In this document: positions 1 through 5,291 of the stretch, one piece after another
Numbering within the stretch: position 1 is the stretch's first letter
Layout of the letters: every line of letters begins with the position of its first letter
Source: CAYMUN01 sp964393835
GTDB lineage: Bacteria > Patescibacteriota > Saccharimonadia > Saccharimonadales > UBA4665
DNA length: 13,642 nt
Reading direction: 5' to 3'
Assembly (NCBI GenBank): GCA_964393835.1
Contig: CAYMUN010000020.1
Location: forward strand, 1-13,642
The notes under the pieces: generated by a model
What the model was told of the DNA's origin: nothing
The model's database searches: none
The model's input: only the letters and a program-made list of their open reading frames with translations
Program-made: the position numbers and the translations under genes

Positions 1-3
1 CGC

Positions 4-78
4 GCCACCTTAGCTCAGGGGTAGAGCGCATCCATGGTAAGGATGAGGTCGTGGGTTCAAATCCCACAGGTGGCTCCA
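4..78 (+). tRNA. tRNA-Thr (anticodon GGT)
   Basis: A full cloverleaf can be folded by eye. The acceptor stem 4-10 pairs with 68-74 in all seven positions, the D stem is GCTC/GAGC with a short loop, the anticodon stem is CATCC/GGATG around the loop ATGGTAA, and the T stem is GTGGG/CCCAC with the loop TTCAAAT. The anticodon GGT reads Thr codons ACC and ACT. The discriminator base is T (position 75) and CCA is encoded at 76-78. Confidence 0.95.
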
Positions 79-89
79 GTACATTTCAA

Positions 90-175
90 GCAGGGTTAGT
101 GAAGCGGTCAAACACGACAGACTGTAAATCTGTTGGCTTATGCCTTCGTAGGTTCGAATCCTACACCCTGCACCA
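90..175 (+). tRNA. tRNA-Tyr (anticodon GTA), host attachment site of the island
   Basis: The acceptor stem 90-96 pairs with 165-171. The anticodon stem 117-121/129-133 encloses the loop CTGTAAA, giving anticodon GTA (124-126). A long variable arm is present, as expected for bacterial class II tRNA-Tyr. The T loop is GTTCGAATC, the discriminator is A172 and CCA is encoded at 173-175. It lies 11 bases after tRNA-Thr, so the two are probably cotranscribed. Its last 12 bases (164-175) recur at 4049-4060, marking it as the integration target of the downstream island. The tRNA gene itself is intact. Confidence 0.96.
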
Positions 176-448
176 ATCCTTATTTTTAGACATTTCGGCT
201 ATAGCTCCAAAGAGCTGTTTAAGGGGTAATATCAGCCGTTTATCCTCCAAAACCATATTCTGAAATACGAAGTCCAGCAAGTATCGCTTCTGCTCTACAG
301 ATGAGTGGGGTGAATCGAATATGTCGGTGGCTCTGCTACAGACTTCTAGAATGAAACTAGCGCCGATAAGGAAGGCTTTGTTGCCATTTCCGTGGTCTTC
401 CAGCTCTTGGAGTACACTTAACATATGATTCTCCAAGCTATAGCTCAC
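161..448 (-). pseudogene. C-terminal remnant of a serine site-specific recombinase
   Basis: This 95-codon frame resembles the far C-terminal region of large serine recombinases. It has a helical segment around residues 24-42, then EQKRYLLDFVFQNMVLEDKRL (broken here for clarity: EQKRYLLDF at 52-60, followed by VFQNMVLEDKRL) and an LKQLFGAI tail; the family pattern is roughly EKRxLLxFVxxNLxLxxxxL followed by a P/LF motif. The catalytic resolvase domain and the zinc-ribbon core are absent. The frame is closed upstream by an in-frame stop at 452-454, and the divergent permease starts at 425. The last residues, WCRV, and the stop codon are encoded by the complement of the tRNA-Tyr 3' end. It is probably non-functional: the remains of the enzyme that inserted the island. 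Family assignment rests on recall of the motif only. Confidence 0.7.
164..175 (+). repeat. Putative left attachment repeat (3' end of tRNA-Tyr)
   Basis: The sequence CACCCTGCACCA forms the last part of the tRNA-Tyr acceptor strand, the discriminator and CCA. An identical copy lies at 4049-4060. Flanking bases differ on both sides (A versus T before, A versus G after), so the identity is exactly 12 bases. The short length fits a serine recombinase better than a tyrosine integrase, whose tRNA repeats are usually longer. Confidence 0.75.
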
Positions 449-1588
449 GCTTTATCCCTCGCCTTTGCAATGGGCTGGGAGATATTATGGCCGTTAATAC
501 TGGGGTTTGGTTTGAGCGGCGCCATTCAGGCTGTCGTTTCGCATAAGCAGATGAGCAAGGTGTTGCCAGACGACAAGCCGAAAACACTTGTTAAAGCTAG
601 TTTACTAGGAGCGGCTTCATCTTCTTGCTCCTATGCTTCGGTAGCTCTGGCTCGTTCCATATTCAGAAAAGGTGGTGATTTTACCTCGGCTATGGCCTTT
701 GAGATGGCCAGCACTAATCTGGTCATCGAGCTAGGCATTATTATGGTGCTATTACTTGGTTGGCAGTTCACAGCGGCTGAGTTTACCGGTGGCCCGATTA
801 TGATAGCCTTGCTCACCATACTATTTCGCCGTTTCTTAACCAAACGTATGGTGAAAGACGCCAGATTGCAAGCTGACATGGGTTTAAGTGGACGAATGGA
901 AGGCCACGCGGCTATGGACGATATGGCGGTAGGTGGCAATAGCAGTATTTGGCAAAAGCTGGTCTCGTCTGAGGGTCGTACAGCCACTAGCCACTTTTTT
1001 GTGATGGATTGGGCAAGTATTTGGACAGATATTGTACTTGGTCTCTTAATAGCAGGGGCATTAGCGGCCTGGGTGCCAGCTCACTTCTGGCAATCGTTCT
1101 TTTTCGTGAAGCACCCAGCAGTCGCCGCCATCTGGGGGCCATTGGTCGGGCCGTTGATTGCCGTTATTAGTTTTGTCTGTTCAGTGGGTAACGTGCCATT
1201 AGCGGCAGTCTTATGGAACGGTGGCATTAGTTTTGGTGGGGTGATTAGTTTTATCTTCGCCGACCTGATTATTATTCCTATTATTCGGATATACGCTAAG
1301 TATTATGGCTGGAAAATGGCGGGCTTCTTGTTTGTAACCTTTTACGCGGCAATGACAGTAGCTGGCTACATCATAGAGGGGCTGTTTGCGCTCCTGCACC
1401 TGACGCCACATCTGCGTAATGCCAAGGTACTGGACGCCGCTGTTACTTGGAACTATACAACCGTATTGAATATAGTATTCTTACTGATAGCCGGAGCATT
1501 AGTCTGGCGATTCCTGCGAACAGGCGGGCCGATGATGTTAAAGATGATGAACGCTAAACCGAAGGAAGGACACGTTAGTGGACATTAA
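425..1588 (+). CDS. ArsP/DUF318-type permease
   Basis: A 387-residue polytopic membrane protein of the permease family that includes the organoarsenical exporter ArsP (PF03773-like). Two hydrophobic bundles flank a charged, Met-containing cytoplasmic-type linker around residues 138-190. Diagnostic segments are GAASSSCSYASVALARSIF (C68 in a small-residue helix), the FEMASTNLVIELGI stretch near 92-105, and FVCSVGNVPLAAVLW near 250-264 with C252; paired intramembrane Cys residues are a feature of this family. The start at 425 has GGAG at 409-412, a rather long spacing, and it abuts the recombinase remnant on the other strand. It is the first gene of the cargo operon and overlaps the next gene by 11 bases. 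The substrate is unknown: a metal or metalloid is likely, but ArsP-like function itself is not shown. Confidence 0.85.
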   Translation: MILQAIAHALSLAFAMGWEILWPLILGFGLSGAIQAVVSHKQMSKVLPDDKPKTLVKASLLGAASSSCSYASVALARSIFRKGGDFTSAMAFEMASTNLVIELGIIMVLLLGWQFTAAEFTGGPIMIALLTILFRRFLTKRMVKDARLQADMGLSGRMEGHAAMDDMAVGGNSSIWQKLVSSEGRTATSHFFVMDWASIWTDIVLGLLIAGALAAWVPAHFWQSFFFVKHPAVAAIWGPLVGPLIAVISFVCSVGNVPLAAVLWNGGISFGGVISFIFADLIIIPIIRIYAKYYGWKMAGFLFVTFYAAMTVAGYIIEGLFALLHLTPHLRNAKVLDAAVTWNYTTVLNIVFLLIAGALVWRFLRTGGPMMLKMMNAKPKEGHVSGH

Positions 1589-1742
1589 ATCAGAAGTATA
1601 TCTATGCCCTGAATGTGGGCTACATTATGAAGATAAGGCAGTTGCCGAGCAGTGTGAAGCATTCTGCAAAGAACACAACGCTTGCAGTCTGGACATTACT
1701 CAATACTCCATTGAAAATAAAGAAAAGCCACGTCAGGTATAA
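1578..1742 (+). CDS. Small Cys-rich (zinc-ribbon-like) protein, 54 residues
   Basis: A GTG-initiated frame of 54 codons overlapping the permease stop by 11 bases, preceded by the strong Shine-Dalgarno AAGGAAGGA (1562-1570) seven bases upstream. The sequence begins VDIKSEVYLCPECGLHYEDK and contains C10, C13, C26, C30 and C36 plus H16 and H33. The CPxCG knuckle and the later Cys pair suggest a compact metal-binding fold, perhaps a metallochaperone or sensor. Small proteins with a CPECGLHYED opening are, to my recollection, found beside such permeases in other organisms, so it may be a functional partner. It is cytosolic, with no hydrophobic segment. The start and reading frame are well supported; the function is inferred. 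Confidence 0.75.
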   Translation: MDIKSEVYLCPECGLHYEDKAVAEQCEAFCKEHNACSLDITQYSIENKEKPRQV

Positions 1743-1751
1743 TTAGTAGCA

Positions 1752-2105
1752 ATGAGGAAGCGAGCCCTACATCTACTAGCTGGTATATCATCACTGTTTG
1801 TATTGTTGTTTGGTGTTGGTGCTGGTCACGCTCTAGCAACGACTTCGGCTATGCCCAATATGGGTAAGCAAATGAACCAAAATCAGTGTCAGTCTTCTTG
1901 CTCGTCGCAGTCTAATACAGCGATTGATAGCCAAAAGACCACTATTGATGAGAAAGATATTGAGCCGCAACCAGCAGAGCCTTATTTCTTGGCGTTTATG
2001 GGTGTTGGCTGGTCACTCATTCTGTTATTAAGTGTCTATTTGTTGCGCCATCTAAACTGGCGACCGCCTGATATATATAAGCTCAACTCAGTTTACAGAT
2101 TTTAG
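1752..2105 (+). CDS. Exported Met/Cys-containing single-pass membrane protein of unknown function
   Basis: A 117-residue protein that I do not recognise. Residues 1-29 form a signal peptide-like segment (RKR followed by a hydrophobic core ending AGHALA). Then comes a polar stretch with Met residues (MPNMGKQM, 34-41) and a cysteine pair C46/C50 within QCQSSCSSQ. Residues 79-99 form a second hydrophobic helix followed by a basic C-terminus. The likely topology is an extracytoplasmic loop of about 50 residues between two membrane segments, or a cleaved signal plus one anchor. The Met and Cys residues in the exported loop suggest metal (for example copper) contact, but that is speculation. It starts 9 bases after the mini-protein stop, with only a weak ribosome-binding site. 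Confidence 0.65.
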   Translation: MRKRALHLLAGISSLFVLLFGVGAGHALATTSAMPNMGKQMNQNQCQSSCSSQSNTAIDSQKTTIDEKDIEPQPAEPYFLAFMGVGWSLILLLSVYLLRHLNWRPPDIYKLNSVYRF

Positions 2106-2148
2106 ACAAAACATACTCCCATTTACTAAGTAACTTCTTGGAGGAAGT

Positions 2149-2724
2149 ATGTCTAATAAATCGTTTTTAGTGTTAATAGCCGTTTTGGTAATCGGAACAT
2201 TTGGTTTCATTGCCATTAACCAAAAGTCCAAACCAAAAGGAGCGATAATTGGTATCAGCCATTCTAGTCTTGGCGGTGACCATATTGCTCGGGGGCAATC
2301 GCACAAACCATATAACTCAGAACCGCCAAGCTCAGGTCCACATTACTCAGACCAAGGTGCGCCAACTCCATGGGGAGTATATACAGAGGAACTACCTGAC
2401 GAGGTGTTTTTGCACAATGAAGAACACGGTGGGGTGGTCATGACTTACAACCCTAAGCTGTTGCCAGCAGACCAGCTAAAGAAACTACAGAACCTATTTG
2501 CACCTCCCTATAGCAATAAAACCTTTTCGCCAAGTAAGGCCATTGTTACACCACGCTCTAAGGACACACACGCTATTGAGATAGCTTCGTGGACTTACAC
2601 GCTTAACCTTGACCAATACGATGAAGCTACTCTGATAAAATATTACTATCAGCACGAAGGCAAAAGTCCAGAGCCAGCCGCAGGACCCAATAACACGCCT
2701 ATCAATCAAGCAGCTGGTCAGTAA
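2149..2724 (+). CDS. DUF3105 domain protein, membrane-anchored
   Basis: A 191-residue protein with an N-terminal membrane anchor (residues 5-24) and an extracytoplasmic DUF3105 domain. Family signatures are visible: YNSEPPSSGPHYSD (55-68), APTPWGVY (71-78), LPDEVFLHNEEHGGVV (82-97) and YNP (100-102). Conserved histidines H52, H65, H89 and H93 could form a metal site. The function of DUF3105 is not established. A good Shine-Dalgarno GGAGGA (2140-2145) sits four bases before the ATG. The C-terminus is low-complexity (Pro/Asn/Ala). Gene order and strand place it in the island operon. Confidence 0.88.
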   Translation: MSNKSFLVLIAVLVIGTFGFIAINQKSKPKGAIIGISHSSLGGDHIARGQSHKPYNSEPPSSGPHYSDQGAPTPWGVYTEELPDEVFLHNEEHGGVVMTYNPKLLPADQLKKLQNLFAPPYSNKTFSPSKAIVTPRSKDTHAIEIASWTYTLNLDQYDEATLIKYYYQHEGKSPEPAAGPNNTPINQAAGQ

Positions 2725-2733
2725 GGAGTAAAG

Positions 2734-3246
2734 ATGAAAAAAGTTTTAATTGGAGCCTTAGCAGTGATTGCATTTGGTGTTATCGCTGCCAGCTTGCTTA
2801 GTAACAAGCCCAAAACTGTGGCCAATCAAGTTTCACAATCCCAGCCGAGCGGCGATATTGTGTCTAAGTCAGGCATACACTGGCATCCAGAGTTAGCTAT
2901 TTACGTCAAAGGGCAAAAGCAAGAAATACCCGCCAACATCGGTATTGGCAAGCAGTACAGCAGTAGCAAGTGGTATGACCCGATGATGGATATGACTGAC
3001 TTTCATACCCACGACAATAGCGGCACACTACACTGGGAAGTTATGGACGGTTCAGTCACAAAAGAACACGTTCAGCTAAAAGCCTTCTTTGAAGTGTGGG
3101 GCAAAACATTTAATGCTAACCAGATTCTTGACTATAAAAATGGTTCAGGCGGAACGGTCAAAATGACTGTGAATGGTCAACCGAACGCCGAGTTTGAGAA
3201 TTACCAAGTTAGAGATAAAGACAAGATTGAGATTCGATATGAATAG
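2734..3246 (+). CDS. Extracytoplasmic His/Met-rich protein of unknown function
   Basis: A 170-residue protein with an N-terminal hydrophobic anchor (4-22), a Ser/Gln linker and a globular domain. Potential metal ligands cluster: GIHWHPEL (H49, H51), MMDMTDFHTHD (M84, M85, M87, H91, H93) and H100 in TLHWE. The remainder has alternating hydrophobic patterns of a beta-rich fold. I recognise it as an uncharacterised family with HWHPEL and HTHD motifs, often near DUF3105 genes, but know of no assigned function. The AAGGAG ribosome-binding site begins at the DUF3105 stop, giving tight coupling. Metal binding or oxidation is an inference from the residue pattern. Confidence 0.75.
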   Translation: MKKVLIGALAVIAFGVIAASLLSNKPKTVANQVSQSQPSGDIVSKSGIHWHPELAIYVKGQKQEIPANIGIGKQYSSSKWYDPMMDMTDFHTHDNSGTLHWEVMDGSVTKEHVQLKAFFEVWGKTFNANQILDYKNGSGGTVKMTVNGQPNAEFENYQVRDKDKIEIRYE

Positions 3247-3349
3247 AGATTTGTTACTATTGATTGCTATACTGGCTTGCCCAGTCATAATGTGTACTGC
3301 TATGTTCGTTATGATGAGGGGGTATAACAAAAAAGATAAAGAGGGGTAA
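3239..3349 (+). CDS. Small single-pass membrane peptide, 36 residues
   Basis: A short frame starting with the ATG that overlaps the last 8 bases of the preceding gene and ending 2 bases before the CDF gene. It reads MNRDLLLLIAILACPVIMC and continues with TAMFVMMRG and a lysine-rich tail (YNKKDKEG). One transmembrane helix carries two Cys and several Met residues. It resembles small DUF2933-like membrane peptides seen in copper-related islands, but the match is weak and by eye only. Its support is positional: it fills the gap exactly, and its end encodes the Shine-Dalgarno of the next gene. Confidence 0.55.
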   Translation: MNRDLLLLIAILACPVIMCTAMFVMMRGYNKKDKEG

Positions 3350-3351
3350 CT

Positions 3352-3969
3352 ATGACTCAACAGAAGCGATTAGGGTTGGTACTGGGCTTAAATCTGGTGA
3401 TGATTGTGGGTTTAGTGATAGTTGGCCTGGCCTCTCACTCGCTAGGTGTTCTGGCGGCGGGCGGGGACTTTGCCGCTGACTCAACGGCTATTCTTTTAGG
3501 TATCATTGCGATTCAGATTGCCAAACACCCCCACGGACACCCTAAAGCCACCACCTACGTAGCACTCATAAATGCCTTGGTATTATTGACGGTTACAGCA
3601 ATCGTAATGGTTGAGGGCATACACCGTCTAGCGACCCACACCCCCCATATTGAGGGCTTACCGGTGCTTGTGGTAAGTGCAGTGGCCACGCTATTTATGT
3701 CGGTTGGTGCTTTAATCTTAGGTAAGGACGCAGGTAAAGAAGACTTACATATGCGCTCAGTCTTACTGGACACAGTATCCGATGGTGTCGCGGCGGCGGC
3801 TGTGGCTGTCTCGGGTGGTATCATTTACTTTACTGGCAGATTTCACTGGCTCGATTCAGTTTTAGCCATTTTGATAGGACTGGTAATTGGCTTCGGAGCC
3901 TTAAAACTACTATGGGATGTGGTTTTCGCACTTCGGACAAAGACACCAGTAAAAGTAAGTAGCGATTAG
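3352..3969 (+). CDS. Short cation diffusion facilitator (CDF) transporter
   Basis: A 205-residue protein with six predicted membrane helices of the CDF/ZnT fold. Helix 2 carries GGDFAADS with D39 and D43. The loop KHPHGHPKATTY (58-69) matches the family's helix 2-3 linker. Helix 5 carries LLDTVSDG with D140 and D144, aligning with the family HxxxD. GIIYFTGRFHWLDSVLAILIG leads into helix 6 (broken: GIIYFTG, then HWLDSVLAILIG). The C-terminal cytoplasmic domain of typical CDFs of about 300 residues is missing, with only a short tail after helix 6. Such proteins export divalent metals in exchange for protons. The metal site appears to be DD/DD, seen in manganese-type CDFs rather than zinc-type HD/HD or DD/HD, so the substrate is uncertain. 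The Shine-Dalgarno GAGGGG (3341-3346) is 5 bases upstream. Confidence 0.85.
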   Translation: MTQQKRLGLVLGLNLVMIVGLVIVGLASHSLGVLAAGGDFAADSTAILLGIIAIQIAKHPHGHPKATTYVALINALVLLTVTAIVMVEGIHRLATHTPHIEGLPVLVVSAVATLFMSVGALILGKDAGKEDLHMRSVLLDTVSDGVAAAAVAVSGGIIYFTGRFHWLDSVLAILIGLVIGFGALKLLWDVVFALRTKTPVKVSSD

Positions 3970-4048
3970 GTTGCGGGGCATGTTTTACTTTACGCTGCCC
4001 CTGTTGCTAAGCTATACTGTCCCGTAGCAAGGTTATACCACTGTTTAT

Positions 4049-4060
4049 CACCCTGCACCA
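4049..4060 (+). repeat. Putative right attachment repeat
   Basis: An exact copy of the 12-base tRNA-Tyr 3' end (CACCCTGCACCA), 3.9 kb from the first copy. It falls in the short gap between the last cargo gene (CDF transporter, ending 3969) and the next gene (4087), which is where the right end of an island would be expected. No other part of the tRNA is duplicated here. Confidence 0.75.
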
Positions 4061-4073
4061 GACATAAGCGTGA

Positions 4074-4079
4074 TAGAAT
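4074..4079 (+). promoter_or_regulatory. -10 box for the 4087 gene (leaderless)
   Basis: TAGAAT (five of six matches to TATAAT), with exactly seven bases before the ATG at 4087, so transcription would begin at the start codon. No convincing -35 element is visible; the position it would occupy overlaps the island's right repeat. Confidence 0.35.
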
Positions 4080-4086
4080 TACATAA

Positions 4087-4377
4087 ATGCCTACAATTGA
4101 TAAAAAAATAAACAAAACAGTAGCTATATTGTTTGTAATTCAAACCGTGCTGATTGTACTCGGTCTAGCAATCCAGCCAGATCCAGCACTCATGTTTAGT
4201 GTGCAATGGATTGCCTGGACACTTGCAGGTATTATTTCTCTTGTTATTTTCTTTAAAGTGATTACAATGGCGATCAATAAGCTCAAGTATGAAAAGTTAA
4301 CAATCTTGGCAACAGTATCAAATATTATCTTATTGGTCATTGCCCTGTATGCTCATTTTAATCCAACGCTGGGTTGA
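4087..4377 (+). CDS. Small integral membrane protein, unknown function
   Basis: A 96-residue protein with three hydrophobic helices (about 12-28, 37-57 and 72-89) separated by short charged loops (INKLKYEK). I do not recognise the family. It lies just outside the right repeat of the island, so it is probably the native gene that once followed tRNA-Tyr. There is no Shine-Dalgarno; a TAGAAT -10-like box ends 7 bases before the ATG, suggesting a leaderless mRNA. Confidence 0.65.
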   Translation: MPTIDKKINKTVAILFVIQTVLIVLGLAIQPDPALMFSVQWIAWTLAGIISLVIFFKVITMAINKLKYEKLTILATVSNIILLVIALYAHFNPTLG

Positions 4378-4480
4378 GTTACCATCCCTTGTTATCAGCT
4401 ATAACAGCAATGACGGTTCAGATTATGCTTTTGACACCTTAGGCGATGAGCCCTTCGGGTAGCGTACCGCACCTAGGCGC

Positions 4481-5134
4481 TTAGACAACGACGCGGCGAG
4501 GGCGCAGGATGCGTTTAGCGCGACCGGCCGGGACGACCAGCTTTTTGAGGCGATCGGCGATAATATCGGCTTCGGCGGCCATGCCGTGATTTTTATACGC
4601 CTTATACAGTAGCGTGTAGGTTTCTTTATTGGGCTCGAGCTCAGAGGCTCGTTCCAACTCCTGGAACATCATCTTGTCGTTGCCGAGTTTTTCCTGGACT
4701 TTGGCGTAGGCGACATGCCGAGCGGCGAGGTTATCCTCTAATTTTAAAGCCTGCTCAAAGGCGACGGCGGCTTTTTCGTAGTTTTCGGTCTCGTAGTAGA
4801 TCAGACCGAGATTATGGAGACTTGAGGGAGTTGATTCGATGCTCGAGGCTATTTCAAAGCAATCAATAGCGTCACGGTACTCTTTTTGCTTGGCATAGAG
4901 GATACCGAGACGGTTGTAGGCAGCAGCGTTTTTTTCATCAATTTTTAAGATTGTTAGGAGGGCCTTTTCGGCTCTAAGGAAGCGATTCTCGCGCATCCCC
5001 TGGTGAGCGATATCCCAGAGCTTACCGAGCCGGTCGCCAACCTTGCGTGATACCTGGGCGAATTCATCGTCATGCACTTGCGCGTTGTGATACGCCAAAA
5101 CCACGAAAACCCCAATTATGAGTAGCTCATACAT
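4481..5134 (-). CDS. Membrane-anchored TPR-repeat protein
   Basis: A 217-residue protein with an N-terminal hydrophobic anchor (residues 2-15) followed by tetratricopeptide repeats. Repeat units are visible around 56-90 (AEKALLTILKIDEKNAAAYN then RLGILYAKQKEYRDAIDCF), 92-125 (LHNLGLIYYETENYEKAAVAF) and less clearly 126-190; canonical Ala, Gly and Tyr spacings are present. The C-terminus is basic (RAKRILRPRR). TPRs mediate protein-protein contacts, probably on the cytoplasmic face of the membrane; partners are unknown. It is transcribed alone and converges with the 4087 gene. Confidence 0.8.
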   Translation of the reverse strand: MYELLIIGVFVVLAYHNAQVHDDEFAQVSRKVGDRLGKLWDIAHQGMRENRFLRAEKALLTILKIDEKNAAAYNRLGILYAKQKEYRDAIDCFEIASSIESTPSSLHNLGLIYYETENYEKAAVAFEQALKLEDNLAARHVAYAKVQEKLGNDKMMFQELERASELEPNKETYTLLYKAYKNHGMAAEADIIADRLKKLVVPAGRAKRILRPRRVVV

Positions 5135-5145
5135 CGTTACTAGTT

Positions 5146-5154
5146 AGTATATCA
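5146..5154 (-). promoter_or_regulatory. Extended -10 promoter of the TPR gene
   Basis: On the minus strand TG-A-TATACT (5154 to 5146) is an extended -10 element. Eleven bases separate TATACT from the ATG, so the 5' leader would be about four bases with no Shine-Dalgarno. There is no TTGACA-like -35, consistent with an extended -10; the -35 zone is occupied by a small palindrome (5163-5179). Confidence 0.5.
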
Positions 5155-5162
5155 TGCCTGGC

Positions 5163-5179
5163 AGTCTCTTTTTGAGACT
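5163..5179. repeat. Small palindrome in the -35 region of the TPR promoter
   Basis: AGTCTC-TTTTT-GAGACT: a perfect 6-bp inverted repeat with a 5-base spacer. It overlaps the place where a -35 element would be for the 5146-5154 promoter. It could be an operator or a weak hairpin; no U-tract follows on either strand, so a terminator is unlikely. Confidence 0.5.
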
Positions 5180-5194
5180 ACACCCCTTTGGGCG

Positions 5195-5249
5195 GTTATA
5201 ACATATATGTTATGGATAACAGATTGAGCCATGACATATATGTTATAAC
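5195..5249. repeat. Tandem 16-bp palindromes forming a 21-bp inverted repeat
   Basis: ATAACATATATGTTAT (5198-5213) is a perfect palindrome, and a near copy, ATGACATATATGTTAT, lies at 5231-5246; their centres are 33 bp apart. Larger arms 5195-5215 and 5229-5249 pair over 21 positions with a single G-T wobble and a 13-base loop. GGC/GCC pairs (5191-5193 with 5250-5252) extend the stem past one bulged base. It lies in the 157-base gap between the delta'-like gene and the TPR gene. Candidate roles: two operators about three helical turns apart upstream of the TPR promoter, a transcript-end hairpin for the trpS run, or a cruciform or MITE-like remnant. No U-run follows. Confidence 0.85.
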
Positions 5250-5291
5250 GCCTTAAAGACGATGCGTACATTACAGAGCACTTCGCTCACC

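Larger units (their letters stand above)
164..4060. mobile_element. tRNA-Tyr-integrated genomic island with metal-handling cargo
   Basis: What is seen: a 12-bp direct repeat, one copy being the 3' end of tRNA-Tyr (164-175) and the other at 4049-4060; a recombinase remnant directly against the tRNA; a compact same-strand cargo operon; and by eye a lower G+C content than the housekeeping genes after 4440. Known: integrative elements often use tRNA 3' ends as attB and place the recombinase next to the tRNA. Inference: an element inserted here and its recombinase has since decayed, fixing the island in place. Before insertion the gene now at 4087 would have started about 27 bases after tRNA-Tyr. 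Confidence 0.8.

Noticed and set aside
51..263. Plus-strand frame across the two tRNA genes
   Set aside because: It reads through both tRNAs and has no ribosome-binding site; it is a by-product of the open reading of structured RNA genes.
3975..4030. Two short inverted repeats (GGGGCA/TGCCCC at 3975-4001 and TTGCTA/TAGCAA at 4004-4030) after the CDF gene
   Set aside because: Six-bp stems with 15-base loops and no T-run; not good terminators. They could be recombination-arm sites near the right repeat, but support is too weak to list.
4378..4480. Possible bidirectional terminator between the convergent genes
   Set aside because: Only short stems (TGTTAT/ATAACA and CCC-TTC-GGG) and an imperfect direct repeat of CACCTTAGGCG were found, without U-tracts.
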